Positions 1-16,326 of a stretch of DNA of 40,671 nt are shown in pieces. This DNA comes from Pseudomonadota bacterium. GTDB lineage: Bacteria; Pseudomonadota; Gammaproteobacteria; Steroidobacterales; Steroidobacteraceae. The translations under genes were made by a program, and so were the position numbers. Below the pieces are notes generated by a model. It was not told the DNA's origin, ran no database searches, and worked only from the letters and a program-made list of their open reading frames with translations. The stretch spans positions 1 through 40,671 of the forward strand of contig JANYBG010000051.1 of NCBI GenBank assembly GCA_025360865.1. Reading direction: 5' to 3'. Numbering within the stretch: the stretch's first letter is position 1; each line of letters starts with the position of its first letter.

Positions 1-1001
1 CTGACTGGTGCCGCCACGGGGCTGGCGACCGCGGTCGGCGCGGCTTTGGGGGCCGGCGCCGCATGGACGACGGACTGGGGCTGGATGGAGGGGTCACCGC
101 TCTTCAGGTCGCCGCCGGGCTCGTTGGTTTCCCCCGCGCCCGGGGCGGCGGGGTGGTCCGCGCGGAACCAGATCAGCATGACCTCGCTGTCGGACTCCAC
201 GCGCGCCAGCGGCTCGGCGCGCACCTGGGCGAGCGGTTGCACGGCATCGCGATGCACCTCGAGCACGCGCGCGACCGGATACCCCTCGGGGAAAACCCCA
301 CCGAGGCCGGAAGTCACGAGCGTATCCCCGACCTTGATGTCGGCGTTGGCCGGGAGATAGGGAAGCGCCAGAGAGGCGCTGTCGCCGGCACCCACCGCGA
401 TGGTGCGCAGTCCCGTGCGCCCCACGCGCACCGGCACCGCGTGTGCCGGATCGGTGATGAGAATGACCTCCGCGCTCCAGGGGCCGACGTGGATGGTCTG
501 GCCGATGAGCCCCGTCGCATCCAGCACGGCCTGATTCTTGAACACCCCGTTGGCGGCGCCCCGGTTGAGGACCATGTGCTGACGCAGGCCGCTCAGCTGG
601 ATGCTGACGATCTCCGCGGGCATCCAGCGGTCGGCCACCGGGGGGAGCGCCGCGCGCAGGCCGCGCAACTCGCCGTTCTCGCGGGCGAGCGCCTCGTAGC
701 GCATGGAGCGCAATTCCAGGTCACGCTGCTGCGCGTTGAGCCGGGCGTTCTCGGCCTGGAGCGATTGACGATCCTGGAAGCTGGACTTGACCCAGCGCAA
801 CGCCGCCGGCGGCGAACTCACGAGCAGCTGTACCGGGTAGGCGGCCGCCTGGAGCACGTAGCGCACGCGTTCCAGGTAGTGCTGGCGCTGGTCGAGATAC
901 ATCGCGACCACCGACAGCACGGCGTAGATGGTGAATTTGAAGCCCGGCGAGCCGCCCCGCCCGTAGAGCGGTCTGCCGGCTCCTGTCCCGAAGGCGGCCA
1001 C
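1..1001 (-). CDS. mreC: Rod shape-determining protein MreC (partial, C-terminus outside window)
   Basis: Reading leftwards from a GTG at 999-1001, 333 codons are open to the window edge. The protein has a short N-terminus, a membrane segment (about residues 22-35, FTIYAVLSVVAMYL), a coiled-coil rich in Gln, Arg and Leu (about 60-100), then the beta-rich MreC domain, ending in a Pro/Ala-rich tail. MreC is the inner-membrane/periplasmic scaffold that links the MreB filament to the elongation machinery (MreD, RodA, PBP2). An in-frame TGA lies immediately before the GTG, so this is the earliest possible start; an AAGGAG lies 13 nt upstream (1015-1020). It starts 22 nt after mreB, so the two are co-transcribed. 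Family call is firm. Confidence 0.93.
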   Translation of the reverse strand, partial: MAAFGTGAGRPLYGRGGSPGFKFTIYAVLSVVAMYLDQRQHYLERVRYVLQAAAYPVQLLVSSPPAALRWVKSSFQDRQSLQAENARLNAQQRDLELRSMRYEALARENGELRGLRAALPPVADRWMPAEIVSIQLSGLRQHMVLNRGAANGVFKNQAVLDATGLIGQTIHVGPWSAEVILITDPAHAVPVRVGRTGLRTIAVGAGDSASLALPYLPANADIKVGDTLVTSGLGGVFPEGYPVARVLEVHRDAVQPLAQVRAEPLARVESDSEVMLIWFRADHPAAPGAGETNEPGGDLKSGDPSIQPQSVVHAAPAPKAAPTAVASPVAAPV

Positions 1002-1023
1002 TCAGTCCCGCGCGCTCCTTGCG

Positions 1024-2175
<1,152 letters not shown>

Positions 2176-2205
2176 TCAGTTCACCACGCACAGCGCGGAC
2201 CCCCT

Positions 2206-2496
2206 ATGCCCCTCACCCGCGAGCAGATCGCGAGCATCGCCGCCCTGGCGCGCCTCGATCTGAGCTCATCCGAGATCCCGATCTACCAGAACAGCCTCTC
2301 GAGCATCCTCGAGTTCATCGGTGCCCTCGAGGCGGCGGATACGGCGAACGTCGTCCCGATGGCGCACCCGCTGCCGGGGCAGTCGCAGCGGCTGCGGCCG
2401 GACGTCGTGACCGAGTCCGACCACCACGAGCAGTACCAGGCCAACGCATCCCAGGTCGCGGCCGGGCTGTACTTGGTGCCCAAAGTCATCGAATGA
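2206..2496 (+). CDS. gatC: Asp-tRNA(Asn)/Glu-tRNA(Gln) amidotransferase subunit C
   Basis: 96-residue small subunit of the heterotrimeric GatCAB enzyme, which converts misacylated Glu-tRNA(Gln) and Asp-tRNA(Asn) to the amidated forms. GatC wraps around the GatA-GatB interface and stabilises the complex. The N-terminal segment [17 protein letters not shown] and the central [14 protein letters not shown] (the conserved V-P-hydrophobic stretch) are family hallmarks, and the length is typical. It is the first gene of gatC-gatA-gatB, with 7 nt between its stop and gatA. No clear Shine-Dalgarno precedes the ATG, but it aligns with the usual family N-terminus. Confidence 0.93.
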   Translation: MPLTREQIASIAALARLDLSSSEIPIYQNSLSSILEFIGALEAADTANVVPMAHPLPGQSQRLRPDVVTESDHHEQYQANASQVAAGLYLVPKVIE

Positions 2497-2503
2497 GGCG
2501 CCC

Positions 2504-3967
2504 GTGACCGATCTGCACCGAAAGACCCTCGTCGAGCTTGCGGCGGGACTGCGGGCGCGGCGCTTCTCGAGCGTCGAGCTGGTCCGCGCCTACCTGGAGC
2601 GCATCGAGGCGAGCCAGGCCACGCTGAACGCGTTCATATCAATCACCGGCGAGAGTGCCCTGCGCGACGCTCAGGCGGCCGATGCGGCCCTGGCCGCCGG
2701 CGCCGCTGGCCCCCTCACGGGTGTCCCGATCGCCCACAAGGACCTCTTCTGCACCCAGGGAGTGCGCACCAGCTGCGGGTCGCGGATGCTGGATAACTTC
2801 GTCTCGCCCTACGACGCCACCGTGGTCGCCAAGCTGAAGGCGGCCGGGGCGATCACACTCGGCAAGACGAATATGGATGAGTTCGCGATGGGCTCCTCCA
2901 ACGAGACCAGTTACTACGGGCCGGTGCGCAACCCATGGAACACCGGCATGGTTCCCGGGGGCTCCTCCGGCGGCTCCGCCGCCGCGGTCGCCGCGCGGCT
3001 GGCGCCGGTGGCCACCGCCACCGATACCGGCGGGTCGATTCGCCAGCCCGCGGCGCTGTGCGGCGTGACGGGCATTAAGCCGACCTACGGGCGCGTGTCG
3101 CGCTACGGCATGGTGGCTTTCGCCTCTAGCCTTGACCAGGGCGGCGTGCTCGCCACCACCGCCATGGATGCGGCGCTGGTGCTGCGCGAGATGGCCGGCT
3201 TCGACTCAAACGACTCGACCAGCGTGGACGTGCCGGTACCGGACTACGTGGCCGGGCTCGAGCAGCCACTGGCGGGCCTGAAGGTGGGGCTGCTGAAGGA
3301 GTTCTTCGACAAGGGGCTGGAGCGGCGCACCGAGAAGTGCATTCGCGAGGCGCTGCGGGTCTACGAGAGTCTGGGAGCGGTACTCAGCGAGGTCAGCCTC
3401 CCCAGCCTGCCGCTGTCGGTGCCGGTTTACTACGTGGTGGCACCCGCGGAATGCTCCTCGAACCTCGCGCGCTTCGATGGCGTGCGCTTCGGCCACCGCT
3501 GCGCGAATCCCCGCGACCTGCAGGATCTCTACCGGCGCTCGCGCGGGGAGGGTTTCGGCGCGGAAGTGAAGCGACGCATCATGACCGGCACCTACGTGCT
3601 CTCGGCCGGCTACTTCGACGCCTATTACCTCAAGGCGCAGCGCGTGCGGCAGCTGATCAACGCGGACTTCATCCGCGCGTTCCAGAGCGTCGACGTGCTC
3701 ATGGGGCCGACGACGCCGACGCCCGCGTTCGCCATCGGCGCGAAGACCTCGGACCCTGTGACGATGTACCTGAACGACATCTACACCATCGGCGCGAACC
3801 TCGCGGGGTTGCCCGCCGCCTCGATTCCATGCGGATTCGTCGAGGGCCTGCCCGTGGGATTGCAGATCGTGGGCCCGCACTTCAGCGAGGCGCGCGTGCT
3901 CGCCGTGGCGCATGCCTTCCAGCGCGATACGGACTGGCACAGCCGCGTGCCGCGGGATTACGCATGA
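2504..3967 (+). CDS. gatA: Asp-tRNA(Asn)/Glu-tRNA(Gln) amidotransferase subunit A
   Basis: 487-residue amidase-signature subunit that hydrolyses glutamine and channels ammonia to GatB. The Ser-cisSer-Lys triad is visible as Lys79 (AHKD), Ser154 (PGGSSGGS) and Ser178 (DTGGSIR), the same numbering as in the Staphylococcus aureus enzyme. The glycine/serine-rich amidase signature runs from about 150 to 185. Translation starts at GTG 2504, seven bases after gatC, and ends in an ATGA overlap with gatB, so coupled translation is likely. Full length and intact. The gene set alone cannot tell whether Gln-tRNA, Asn-tRNA or both are made by this route. Confidence 0.96.
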   Translation: MTDLHRKTLVELAAGLRARRFSSVELVRAYLERIEASQATLNAFISITGESALRDAQAADAALAAGAAGPLTGVPIAHKDLFCTQGVRTSCGSRMLDNFVSPYDATVVAKLKAAGAITLGKTNMDEFAMGSSNETSYYGPVRNPWNTGMVPGGSSGGSAAAVAARLAPVATATDTGGSIRQPAALCGVTGIKPTYGRVSRYGMVAFASSLDQGGVLATTAMDAALVLREMAGFDSNDSTSVDVPVPDYVAGLEQPLAGLKVGLLKEFFDKGLERRTEKCIREALRVYESLGAVLSEVSLPSLPLSVPVYYVVAPAECSSNLARFDGVRFGHRCANPRDLQDLYRRSRGEGFGAEVKRRIMTGTYVLSAGYFDAYYLKAQRVRQLINADFIRAFQSVDVLMGPTTPTPAFAIGAKTSDPVTMYLNDIYTIGANLAGLPAASIPCGFVEGLPVGLQIVGPHFSEARVLAVAHAFQRDTDWHSRVPRDYA

Positions 3968-5403
3968 GCGCCTGGGAAACCGTCATCGGCCTCGAGATCC
4001 ACGCGCAGCTGGCGACACGCTCGAAGATCTTTTCCGGGTCAGCGACACACTACGGAGCCCCGCCCAACACTCAGGCGAACCTGGTGGACCTGGGCTATCC
4101 GGGTGTCCTGCCGGTGCTCAACGCGCAGGTGGTGCGCATGGCCGTGAAGTTCGGGCTCGCCGTGGGCGCGCGCATCGCCACGCACTCGGTGTTCGCGCGC
4201 AAGAACTACTTTTACCCGGACCTTCCCAAGGGCTACCAGAACAGCCAGTACGAGCTGCCAATCGTCGTCGAGGGCGCCCTCGACATCGTGCTCGAGGACG
4301 GCAGCGGCAAGCGCATTGGCGTCACCCGCGCGCACCTCGAGGAGGACGCCGGTAAGTCCCTGCACGAGGGGCTGCCCGGGCTCACGGGCATTGATCTGAA
4401 CCGCGCCGGGACGCCCTTGCTGGAGATCGTCTCCGAGCCGCACATGCGCTCGGCCAAGGAGGCGGTCGCCTACATGAAGAAGGTACACACTCTGGTGCGC
4501 TACCTGGAGATCTGCGACGGCAACATGCAGGAAGGCTCGTTCCGCTGCGACGCCAATGTGTCCGTGCGCAAGGTCGGGGCGGAGAAATTCGGTACCCGCG
4601 CCGAGATCAAGAACCTCAACTCATTCCGCTTCGTCGAGCGCGCGATCAACTACGAGGTCGAGCGCCAGATCGATCTCATGGAATCAGGAGGCAAGGTCGC
4701 GCAGGAGACCCGCCTGTACGATCCGGACAAGGGCGAGACACGTTCGATGCGCTCCAAGGAGGAGGCGAACGATTACCGCTACTTCCCGGATCCTGACCTG
4801 TTGCCGGTGGAGCTGGACCAGGCCTTCATCGAGGACGTGCGCAAGGGCCTGCCGGAGCTTCCGGACCAGAAGGCCGCGCGCTTCGCATCCGGGTACGGAC
4901 TGTCCGCGTACGACGCGGGGGTCCTCACCGCCAGCCGGGAACTCGCCGCCTACTACGAGGACGTCGTGCGCGAGGTGCCGCGCGAACCGAAGCTCGCCGC
5001 GAACTGGGTCATGGGTGAGCTGGCCGCCGCGCTCAACAAGGAAAACCTGGATGTCAGCGCCGGCAGGCTGCCCGCGGCGCGGCTGGCGGGGCTGGTCGCG
5101 CGCATCTCCGACCAGACGATCTCCGGGAAGATCGCGAAGGAAGTGTTCGAGTCCATGTGGTCCGACGGCTCGACCGCGGACGAGGTCATCGAGGCCAAGG
5201 GGCTGCGGCAGATCACCGATACGTCGGCCATCGATAAGGTCATCGATGAGGTGCTGGCGAAGAATCCCGGGCAGCTGGCTGAGTTCCGCTCCGGCAAGGA
5301 CAAGCTGTTTGGCTTCTTCGTCGGCCAGGTCATGAAAGCCACCGGCGGCAAGGCCAACCCGGCCCAGCTGAACGACTCGCTGCGGAAGAAGCTGAACGGC
5401 TGA
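3964..5403 (+). CDS. gatB: Asp-tRNA(Asn)/Glu-tRNA(Gln) amidotransferase subunit B
   Basis: 479-residue kinase/transferase subunit that phosphorylates the tRNA-bound Glu or Asp and accepts ammonia from GatA. The N-terminal cradle starts with [26 protein letters not shown] and the [10 protein letters not shown]-like segment (seen here as [18 protein letters not shown]) are PET112/GatB signatures. A helical domain follows, and the C-terminal tail (about 330-479, ending in [13 protein letters not shown]) is the YqeY-like tRNA-binding domain. The frame is open far upstream of 3964, but that part runs out of frame over gatA; the ATG overlapping the gatA stop (ATGA) and the family N-terminus fix the start. 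Confidence 0.96.
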   Translation: MSAWETVIGLEIHAQLATRSKIFSGSATHYGAPPNTQANLVDLGYPGVLPVLNAQVVRMAVKFGLAVGARIATHSVFARKNYFYPDLPKGYQNSQYELPIVVEGALDIVLEDGSGKRIGVTRAHLEEDAGKSLHEGLPGLTGIDLNRAGTPLLEIVSEPHMRSAKEAVAYMKKVHTLVRYLEICDGNMQEGSFRCDANVSVRKVGAEKFGTRAEIKNLNSFRFVERAINYEVERQIDLMESGGKVAQETRLYDPDKGETRSMRSKEEANDYRYFPDPDLLPVELDQAFIEDVRKGLPELPDQKAARFASGYGLSAYDAGVLTASRELAAYYEDVVREVPREPKLAANWVMGELAAALNKENLDVSAGRLPAARLAGLVARISDQTISGKIAKEVFESMWSDGSTADEVIEAKGLRQITDTSAIDKVIDEVLAKNPGQLAEFRSGKDKLFGFFVGQVMKATGGKANPAQLNDSLRKKLNG

Positions 5404-5468
5404 ATCGTCGCGTCCGCACCCGGCGTCAAAGGGTTGAACGCCCTTTCCGGGCGCCCCATTGAGTTCCC

Positions 5469-6390
5469 ATGAAAACGGAAACAGCGCTCGCGGGCGATCA
5501 GGTCAGACGCTTCATCTTCGAAGGCAGCCCGGTGCGTGGGCACTGGGCTCATCTCGACGAGGCGTGGCGCGAACTGCGCACCCATCGCAAGTACCCCGCC
5601 CTGGTGGACGAGTTGCTCGGCCAGGCCGTGGCGGCCTGAGCTGCTCGCCGCAACGCTTAAGTTCCGCGGGACACTGACGTTCCAGGTCCAGGGCGACGGG
5701 ATCGTGAACCTGCTCGTCGCGCAGTGCACCGACGAGTACCGCGTGCGCGCGGTGGCCCGATTCGATGAGCAGGCACTCGCCTCGATCCCTGTTCAGACCC
5801 CGGCGGCGGAGATCTTCCGCAAGCTGATCGGCGCCGGGCGCATCACGGTCACTGTCGAAGCGGAGGAGCAGAGCGCGCGGTACCAGGGCGTGGTCCCCCT
5901 TACGGGCAGCTCCCTCGCCCAGTCGCTTGAGGCGTATTTCGCCTCCTCCGAGCAGCTGCCCACCCGCGTGGTGCTGGCCGCTGATGCCCAAGGTGCCGCC
6001 GGCATGCTGGTGCAGAAGCTGCCCGAGACCGAGGTGCCGGAGGCCGGAGGGGAGGCATGGCGGGAGGCCGAGTGGGGCATGGATCGAATCGTTCCGCGGG
6101 TGCTCCTGGACGGCTCACTGGAGTCCAACCTCGCGAGTCTGTTCATGGGCCATGACGTGCGTGTGTTCGAAGGCTCGCCGGTGGGCTTCAAATGCCGCTG
6201 CAACCCGGGCCGGGTGGCCGGAGTCCTGCGCGCCCTGGGCTCCGAGGAGGTTCGCGAGCTGCTGCGTGAGCGGGGGTCGGTGACCGTCACGTGTGAGTTC
6301 TGCCGGCGCCCGTACTCCTTTGATTCAGTCGACATCGAGACGCTGTTTGCCGATACCCAGGGCTCCGCAGCGCCGATCGCGATTCACTAG
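5469..6390 (+). pseudogene. hslO: Hsp33 redox chaperone, interrupted by one frameshift
   Basis: Hsp33 is a cytoplasmic holdase chaperone switched on by oxidative unfolding. The first 56 codons (from ATG 5469: MKTETALAGDQVRRFIFEGS...) stop at TGA 5637-5639, just before the family segment ELLAATLKFRGTLT, which continues in the +1 frame to 6390. The second part carries the substrate-binding core (QVQGDG, RYQGVVPL, SEQLPTR) and the four zinc/redox cysteines as CRC and CEFC near the C-terminus. Removing one base or adding two near 5636-5641 restores a protein of about 306 residues, close to the usual length. It could be a true null allele, a sequencing error or, less likely, recoding. No strong Shine-Dalgarno is seen. 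Confidence 0.85.
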
Positions 6391-6395
6391 GCAAT

Positions 6396-6417
6396 ATTGT
6401 TTCTCCCGAGAGACAAT
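6396..6417. other. Strong inverted repeat downstream of hslO
   Basis: ATTGTTTCTC (6396-6405) faces GAGAGACAAT (6408-6417) with a two-base centre, one wobble in ten pairs. It starts five bases after the hslO stop. No T-run follows on either strand, so it may be an RNA-end hairpin or a protein-binding palindrome rather than an intrinsic terminator. Confidence 0.4.
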
Positions 6418-6443
6418 CTACCGATCAACCCCTGACAAAGAAC

Positions 6444-6470
6444 CGCCCCCGATTCAAAGGACTGGGGGCG
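6444..6470 (+). terminator. Weak terminator-like hairpin after hslO
   Basis: CGCCCCC (6444-6450) pairs with GGGGGCG (6464-6470) across a 13-nt loop; TTCGTT follows, so the U-tract is poor. It would separate hslO from the methionine operon. Confidence 0.35.
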
Positions 6471-6508
6471 TTCGTTAAGCACGCGTGCAATCGATCATTA
6501 AAGAAATG

Positions 6509-6514
6509 TACAAT
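6509..6514 (+). promoter_or_regulatory. -10 box abutting the met-operon start codon
   Basis: TACAAT (5/6 to consensus) ends six bases before the ATG at 6521, so transcription would begin at or within a base or two of the A of the ATG, giving a leaderless mRNA. No good -35 is seen. AT-rich, imperfectly symmetric sequence around it (CGATCATTAA on the left, TTAAATGAATCG on the right) is a possible operator for the regulator encoded immediately downstream. Confidence 0.4.
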
Positions 6515-6520
6515 TATTAA

Positions 6521-12154
<5,634 letters not shown>

Positions 12155-12158
<4 letters not shown>

Positions 12159-13009
12159 CGAGTCTGCGCGCCGCGCCGCTCAGTCTCCAGCGCCCGAAGA
12201 TACCCGGCGCCCCCCAGGTCGCGCATCTGCCCGAGGATCCAGTCGCGCCGCGTCAGCACGTAACGCGAGGGGCGCTCCGCATGCAACTGTAGCGGGTTCG
12301 GCAGGACCGCGGCCAGCAGCGCCGCCTCCGATGAACTCAGGCCGCCGGCGGGCTTGTGCCAGAAGCGGTGCGAGGCGGCCTCCACACCGTAGATCCCGTC
12401 GCCGAACTGGGCGATGTTCAGGTACATCTCGAGGATGCGCTCCTTGGGCCACAAAGCCTCGATCAGCACGGTGAAGTAGGCCTCGAGCCCCTTGCGCGCG
12501 AAGCTGTGGCCGGACCACAGGAAGAGGTTCTTGGCCACCTGTTGCGAGATGGTGCTCGCCCCGCGTAGGCGCTTGCCCCGCTCGCTGGCGCGCACAGCGG
12601 CGCGGATGGAGTTCAAGTCGAAGCCGGCATGGAATGGAAAAAGCTGGTCTTCCGAGGCGATCACCGCGATGGCCGCATGCGGGGAGATCTGCTCAAGGCT
12701 CGCCCATTGGTAGTCGCTGTGGTAGTCGCGCCGCTGGGTCGCCCACGCCTGCGCGCGCCCCTCGACCATCATCGCGCTGGTCATCGGGTTTAGCCAGCGC
12801 AACAGCAGCACCGCGACGACGCTGAGCACCACCCAGGCGAGCAGGACGGCGCCAAGCCACTCCAGGATCCGCCGGACAACGCCGCCGCGCCGCCGGCGCG
12901 CGCCGACTGACCCGGTGCGCCCGCGACGCTGACCGATGGACTGGCTCGTCAAGGTACCAACGGGGGGTTTACTTCGGCTCGATGCGCCGCGCCGACGTGA
13001 TGACGACAT
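12155..13009 (-). CDS. mtgA: Monofunctional peptidoglycan glycosyltransferase (GT51)
   Basis: Polymerises lipid II into glycan strands at the outer face of the inner membrane. 284 residues: an Arg/Ser-rich cytoplasmic N-terminus (1-47), a membrane anchor (about 48-73, [20 protein letters not shown]) and the GT51 domain with catalytic Glu120 ([10 protein letters not shown]), [15 protein letters not shown], and [13 protein letters not shown]. No transpeptidase domain, hence MtgA rather than a bifunctional PBP. The ATG start at 13009 overlaps the cyclophilin gene by 41 bp; a TTG at 12952 (residue 20) would avoid this, and neither has a clear Shine-Dalgarno. The stop overlaps the metH stop. Confidence 0.93.
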
Positions 13010-13460
13010 CCTCGAGGGGCACGCCCTGGTGTCCCTTCTTGTTGCCGGTGCTCACCTTGGCGATCTTGTCGATCACGTCCATCCCGTCGGTGACCTTGCC
13101 GAACACCGCGTAGCCGTAATCGCGCGGGCCGTGGTCGAGGAACGCGTTGTCGACGAGATTGACGAAGAACTGCGAGGTCGCGCTGTTGATATCGCTCGTG
13201 CGCGCCATCGAAAGATAGCCGCGACCATTCTTCAAGCCGTTCTTGGCCTCGTTGCTGATCGGGGTCCGCGTCTTCTTGTTGGCGAGGTCGGCCGTGAGGC
13301 CGCCGCCCTGGATGACGAACCCCGGCACGACGCGATGGAACACCGTGCCGTCGAAAAAGCCGTCATCGACATAGCGCAGGAAGTTTTCCACGGTCACGGG
13401 GGCTTCCTTCGGGAACAACTCCACCGTGAACGGGCCGTGCGAGGTTTCGAATCTGATCAT
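12969..13460 (-). CDS. ppiB: Cytoplasmic peptidyl-prolyl cis-trans isomerase (cyclophilin)
   Basis: 163-residue single-domain cyclophilin, which catalyses proline isomerisation during folding. It lacks a signal peptide, so it is the cytoplasmic type. Motifs: FHRVVPGFVIQGG with catalytic Arg43, SATSQFFVNL, and YAVFGKVTDGMDVID; the N-terminal strand MIRFETSHGPFTVELF and insertion KNGLKNGRGYLSMAR are typical. The ATG at 13460 overlaps the prmC stop (ATGA), so it is translationally coupled to prmC. The frame continues upstream within prmC but that portion is not family-like. Confidence 0.94.
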   Translation of the reverse strand: MIRFETSHGPFTVELFPKEAPVTVENFLRYVDDGFFDGTVFHRVVPGFVIQGGGLTADLANKKTRTPISNEAKNGLKNGRGYLSMARTSDINSATSQFFVNLVDNAFLDHGPRDYGYAVFGKVTDGMDVIDKIAKVSTGNKKGHQGVPLEDVVITSARRIEPK

Positions 13461-14314
13461 CGTTGTCCTTCCGTCATGCGCTCGTGTCCAGCCAGATCGC
13501 GGTGCGAGGTTACGTGACGGAACCCCGCCACGACAAGCGCGCCGCGGACTTGGGAGCCCTGGCTGTCGCCATGTTCCAGCAGCAGCCAGCCCCCCTGGGT
13601 GAGGTGGACCGCCGCGCCGGCGGCGAGCGTGCGCAGGCTCGCCAGCGCGTCGTCCCCGGGGGTGAGCGCGAGCCGTGGCTCGTGCCCGAGGCGGCTCATC
13701 GCCGGGTCCGCGGCCGCGACATAGGGCGGGTTGCTCACCAGCACGTCGAACGACTCGCCCGTGATCGCCGCGAACCAGTCGCCCAGGCGGAACTCCACGC
13801 GCGCAAGCCCCAGCGCGACGGCATTGGCGCGCGCCATCCCGAGCGCCGCCGCCGAGACGTCGGTGGCCACCACCCGCCACTCGGGCCGCTCACTCGCCAG
13901 TGCCAGCGCGATGGCACCTGAGCCGGTCCCCAGGTCCGCGACGGCCCCGCCCGCGTCGGGTCCAAGAATCAGCGCGCGTTCCACCAGGAGCTCAGTCTCA
14001 GGCCGCGGAACCAGCACCGCGGGACTGACGGCCAGCTCGAGCGACCAGAACTCACGGCGGCCGACCAGGTAGGCGACGGGCTCGCCCGCGCCGCGCCGCG
14101 CCACCAGGTCCAGATATTCACGCGCCCGCGAGGGCTCGCATGATATCTCCGCGTGCGAACTCAGGTGGGATCTCGGCACGCCCATGACGTAGGCCAGGAG
14201 CAGCTGCGCATCGAGCTCCGGATTCTCTATGTGAGCCGCGCCGAGTGCCCGCAGCCGCTGGGTAGCCAGCGCCAGCAGCGATCCTGAGGTCTCAGCGCCG
14301 GTCATACCGGCCAT
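13457..14314 (-). CDS. prmC: Release factor N5-glutamine methyltransferase
   Basis: 285-residue enzyme that methylates the Gln of the GGQ motif in release factors 1 and 2. The N-terminal helical domain is followed by a SAM-binding fold: motif I ADLGTGSGAIAL (126-137) and the substrate-Gln binding NPPY (195-198). PrmC usually lies directly after prfA; here the two are still on the same strand but separated by an oppositely oriented membrane-protein gene. Start at ATG 14314 or Met4 (14305). The candidate -10 at 14329-14334 implies a very short leader of about 8 nt. Confidence 0.94.
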   Translation of the reverse strand: MAGMTGAETSGSLLALATQRLRALGAAHIENPELDAQLLLAYVMGVPRSHLSSHAEISCEPSRAREYLDLVARRGAGEPVAYLVGRREFWSLELAVSPAVLVPRPETELLVERALILGPDAGGAVADLGTGSGAIALALASERPEWRVVATDVSAAALGMARANAVALGLARVEFRLGDWFAAITGESFDVLVSNPPYVAAADPAMSRLGHEPRLALTPGDDALASLRTLAAGAAVHLTQGGWLLLEHGDSQGSQVRGALVVAGFRHVTSHRDLAGHERMTEGQR

Positions 14315-14327
14315 GACGCGGCGAGGC

Positions 14328-14334
14328 TAATATA
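14328..14334. promoter_or_regulatory. Palindromic -10 region shared by prmC and the 14340 gene
   Basis: The perfect palindrome AATATATT (14329-14336) contains TAATAT on the plus strand (14328-14333), six bases before the GTG at 14340, and TATATT on the minus strand (14334-14329), 14 bases before the prmC ATG. Symmetric -10 elements are known to drive divergent transcription in bacteria. No convincing -35 boxes are seen. Confidence 0.4.
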
Positions 14335-14339
14335 TTCAC

Positions 14340-15155
14340 GTGCCAAAAATACCCTATCCGGTCGATCATCCTCTGCCTGTCGCGGAACTTCTCGACCTGA
14401 GTTTCCGCGTCTATCTGGCGACGCTGGTGAGGTGCCTGCCGTTCGCCGCGCTCGCCGTGATCGCGTATCAGCTCCCGAATCTCTCCCACCTGAGCGGTGC
14501 GCTGGCGCCGGCGCGGTCACCGTTGAAAGGATCATTGGATCCGCGCCATATCGCGCTGAATCTCGTGGGCGTCGTGGTGGCGCTGGTGCTCTACGGGGCC
14601 GTGCTGCTGCGTCAGGACGCCATGTGCCGCGGGCGCCCGGCGGGCGCGGAGCTCGCGGCCGTGGCGCGGCGCGTTCCGGGCATCGTCGTCTTCGCGATCG
14701 TGTTCGCGCTGGCGCTCGCGCCGGCGAGCCTGTGCTATCCGCCAACACACCATGGCCTGTCCCTGCTGCTCCTGGTCCCGGTCGGTTACTTCACGGTGGC
14801 GGCCTGCTGCGCGTTCCCGATACTGCTGCTCCGCCGCGCCGCCGCGCTCTCGAGCTTCGCCCAGAGCTGGCGCCTGACCCATGGTGGCCTGTGGCGCCTG
14901 TGCCTCATCTGGACCGTGACGTTCACCACACTGCTGGGCCTGTCGGTTCCGCTCGGTGCGATCCCCGCGTTCGCAGCGGCGGTCCTGTCCCACGGCGATG
15001 CCACGGTGGCGCCGGCCGCGGCCGCGGTGATCGCTTTCGCGCTGCTGACCCTGGCCACCCCGCTCGGCGCCGCCATCCAGCTGGTGGTGCTCGGCGACCT
15101 GACAGCGCGACGGGCAGGCGCCGCGCTTGCGTCGCCAACGTCAGTCGCGGCCTGA
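14340..15155 (+). CDS. Multi-pass membrane protein of unknown function
   Basis: 271 residues, very hydrophobic, with about six predicted membrane segments (roughly 28-45, 73-92, 110-132, 138-158, 190-215, 225-250). The cytosolic-looking start PVAELLDLSFRVYLATLVRC resembles the leading helix of the GlpQ-type/YciC-like membrane-domain proteins, in which a motif like ELLDxTFxLY precedes the first membrane pass; that likeness is only suggestive. It sits alone on the plus strand between prfA and prmC. GTG start chosen because it is the only start upstream of the conserved-looking segment and is preceded by a -10 box at leaderless spacing. I do not assign a function. Confidence 0.7.
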   Translation: MPKIPYPVDHPLPVAELLDLSFRVYLATLVRCLPFAALAVIAYQLPNLSHLSGALAPARSPLKGSLDPRHIALNLVGVVVALVLYGAVLLRQDAMCRGRPAGAELAAVARRVPGIVVFAIVFALALAPASLCYPPTHHGLSLLLLVPVGYFTVAACCAFPILLLRRAAALSSFAQSWRLTHGGLWRLCLIWTVTFTTLLGLSVPLGAIPAFAAAVLSHGDATVAPAAAAVIAFALLTLATPLGAAIQLVVLGDLTARRAGAALASPTSVAA

Positions 15156-15177
15156 ACCCGCCGGCGCGGCGCGTGTA

Positions 15178-16254
15178 TCACGCCTCCTCGGCGAGCAGCT
15201 CCGCCTGGTGCTCCTGCTGCAGCGCCTGCACCAACTCATCCAGTCGCCCGTCCATCACGTGCTGGAGCTTGTAGAGGGTGAGGTTGATGCGATGGTCGGT
15301 GACGCGGCCCTGCGGAAAGTTGTAGGTGCGTATGCGCTCGGAGCGGTCGCCCGTGCCGACCTGCAGGCGGCGTGACTGGGCCTGCGCGGACTGCTGCTTT
15401 TCCTGCTCCGAGACCAGCAGTCGCGCCTTGAGCAACGACATCGCGCGCGAGCGGTTCTTGTGCTGCGAGCGCTCGTCCTGGCACTCGACCACTATGCCAC
15501 TGGGAATATGCGTGAGGCGCACCGCGGAGTCGGTCTTGTTCACGTGCTGGCCGCCAGCACCCGAGGAGCGGTAGGTGTCGGTGCGCAGGTCCGCCGGATT
15601 GATGTCGACCTCGACTTCCTCGAGCTCCGGCAGGATGGCCACGGTGACAGCCGAGGTGTGAATGCGTCCCTGGGCCTCGGTCGCCGGCACGCGCTGCACG
15701 CGGTGGGTGCCGGACTCGAACTTCAGCAGCGAGAACGCCCCCTTGCCCACGATCCGGCTGACGACCTCCTTGTAGCCGCCGTGCTCGCCGTGGCTCTCGC
15801 TGATGGTCTCGACGGCGAAGCCCTTGGACTCGGCGTAGCGCGCGTACATGCGATGCAGGTCACCGGCGAAGATCGCCGCCTCGTCTCCGCCCGTGCCGGC
15901 GCGCACTTCGAGGAAGATGTTCTTGTCGTCGCGCGAGTCCTTCGGCAGCAGCAGCTTGCGCAGCTCGTCCGCCTCGAGGTCGAGCGCTTCCCGCAGTCGC
16001 TTCGCCTCCTCCTCACCGAGCGCGCGCATCCCGGCGTCAGAGTCGTTCTGCAGATCGCGCGAGGCGGCGAGCTCTCCCTCCAGCGCGTGGTAGCGGGCGA
16101 AACGCGCCGCCAGTGGCTGCAGGCGCGCGTATTCCATCGACAAATCGCGGAAGCGCTGGGAACTTCCCGCGACCTCGGGCGAGCCCAGAAGGTGGCCGAC
16201 CTCCTCGAAGCGCTCGGCGAGTTTCTGCAGACGTTGTTGGATGGATTCCTTCAT
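15178..16254 (-). CDS. prfA: Peptide chain release factor 1
   Basis: 358-residue class I release factor that terminates at UAA and UAG. The tripeptide anticodon is PAT at 190-192, which marks RF1 rather than RF2 (SPF). The peptidyl-transferase motif GGQ is at 234-236; Gln236 is the target of PrmC, encoded nearby. The frame extends 15 codons upstream to 16299, but [19 protein letters not shown] is the standard family start, so ATG 16254 is used. hemA, the usual partner upstream in gammaproteobacteria, is not present; the divergent neighbour is a TPR lipoprotein gene only 87 bp away. Confidence 0.96.
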   Translation of the reverse strand: MKESIQQRLQKLAERFEEVGHLLGSPEVAGSSQRFRDLSMEYARLQPLAARFARYHALEGELAASRDLQNDSDAGMRALGEEEAKRLREALDLEADELRKLLLPKDSRDDKNIFLEVRAGTGGDEAAIFAGDLHRMYARYAESKGFAVETISESHGEHGGYKEVVSRIVGKGAFSLLKFESGTHRVQRVPATEAQGRIHTSAVTVAILPELEEVEVDINPADLRTDTYRSSGAGGQHVNKTDSAVRLTHIPSGIVVECQDERSQHKNRSRAMSLLKARLLVSEQEKQQSAQAQSRRLQVGTGDRSERIRTYNFPQGRVTDHRINLTLYKLQHVMDGRLDELVQALQQEHQAELLAEEA

Positions 16255-16326
16255 GGGTTGGGGGCGCGCATTCTCCCGGATGTCCGCACTTTGTGACAAG
16301 TTGCGCGATGCGCACTTTGAGCAGGG

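Noticed and set aside
5625-5641. Programmed +1 frameshift in hslO like that of prfB
   Set aside because: The codon before the TGA is GCC, which cannot re-pair well one base on, and there is no internal Shine-Dalgarno at the right distance. Mutation or sequencing error is simpler.
6391-6520. SAM or SAH riboswitch before the met operon
   Set aside because: The likely transcription start is at the start codon, leaving no leader, and no riboswitch core is recognisable. The hairpins present look like 3' ends of hslO.
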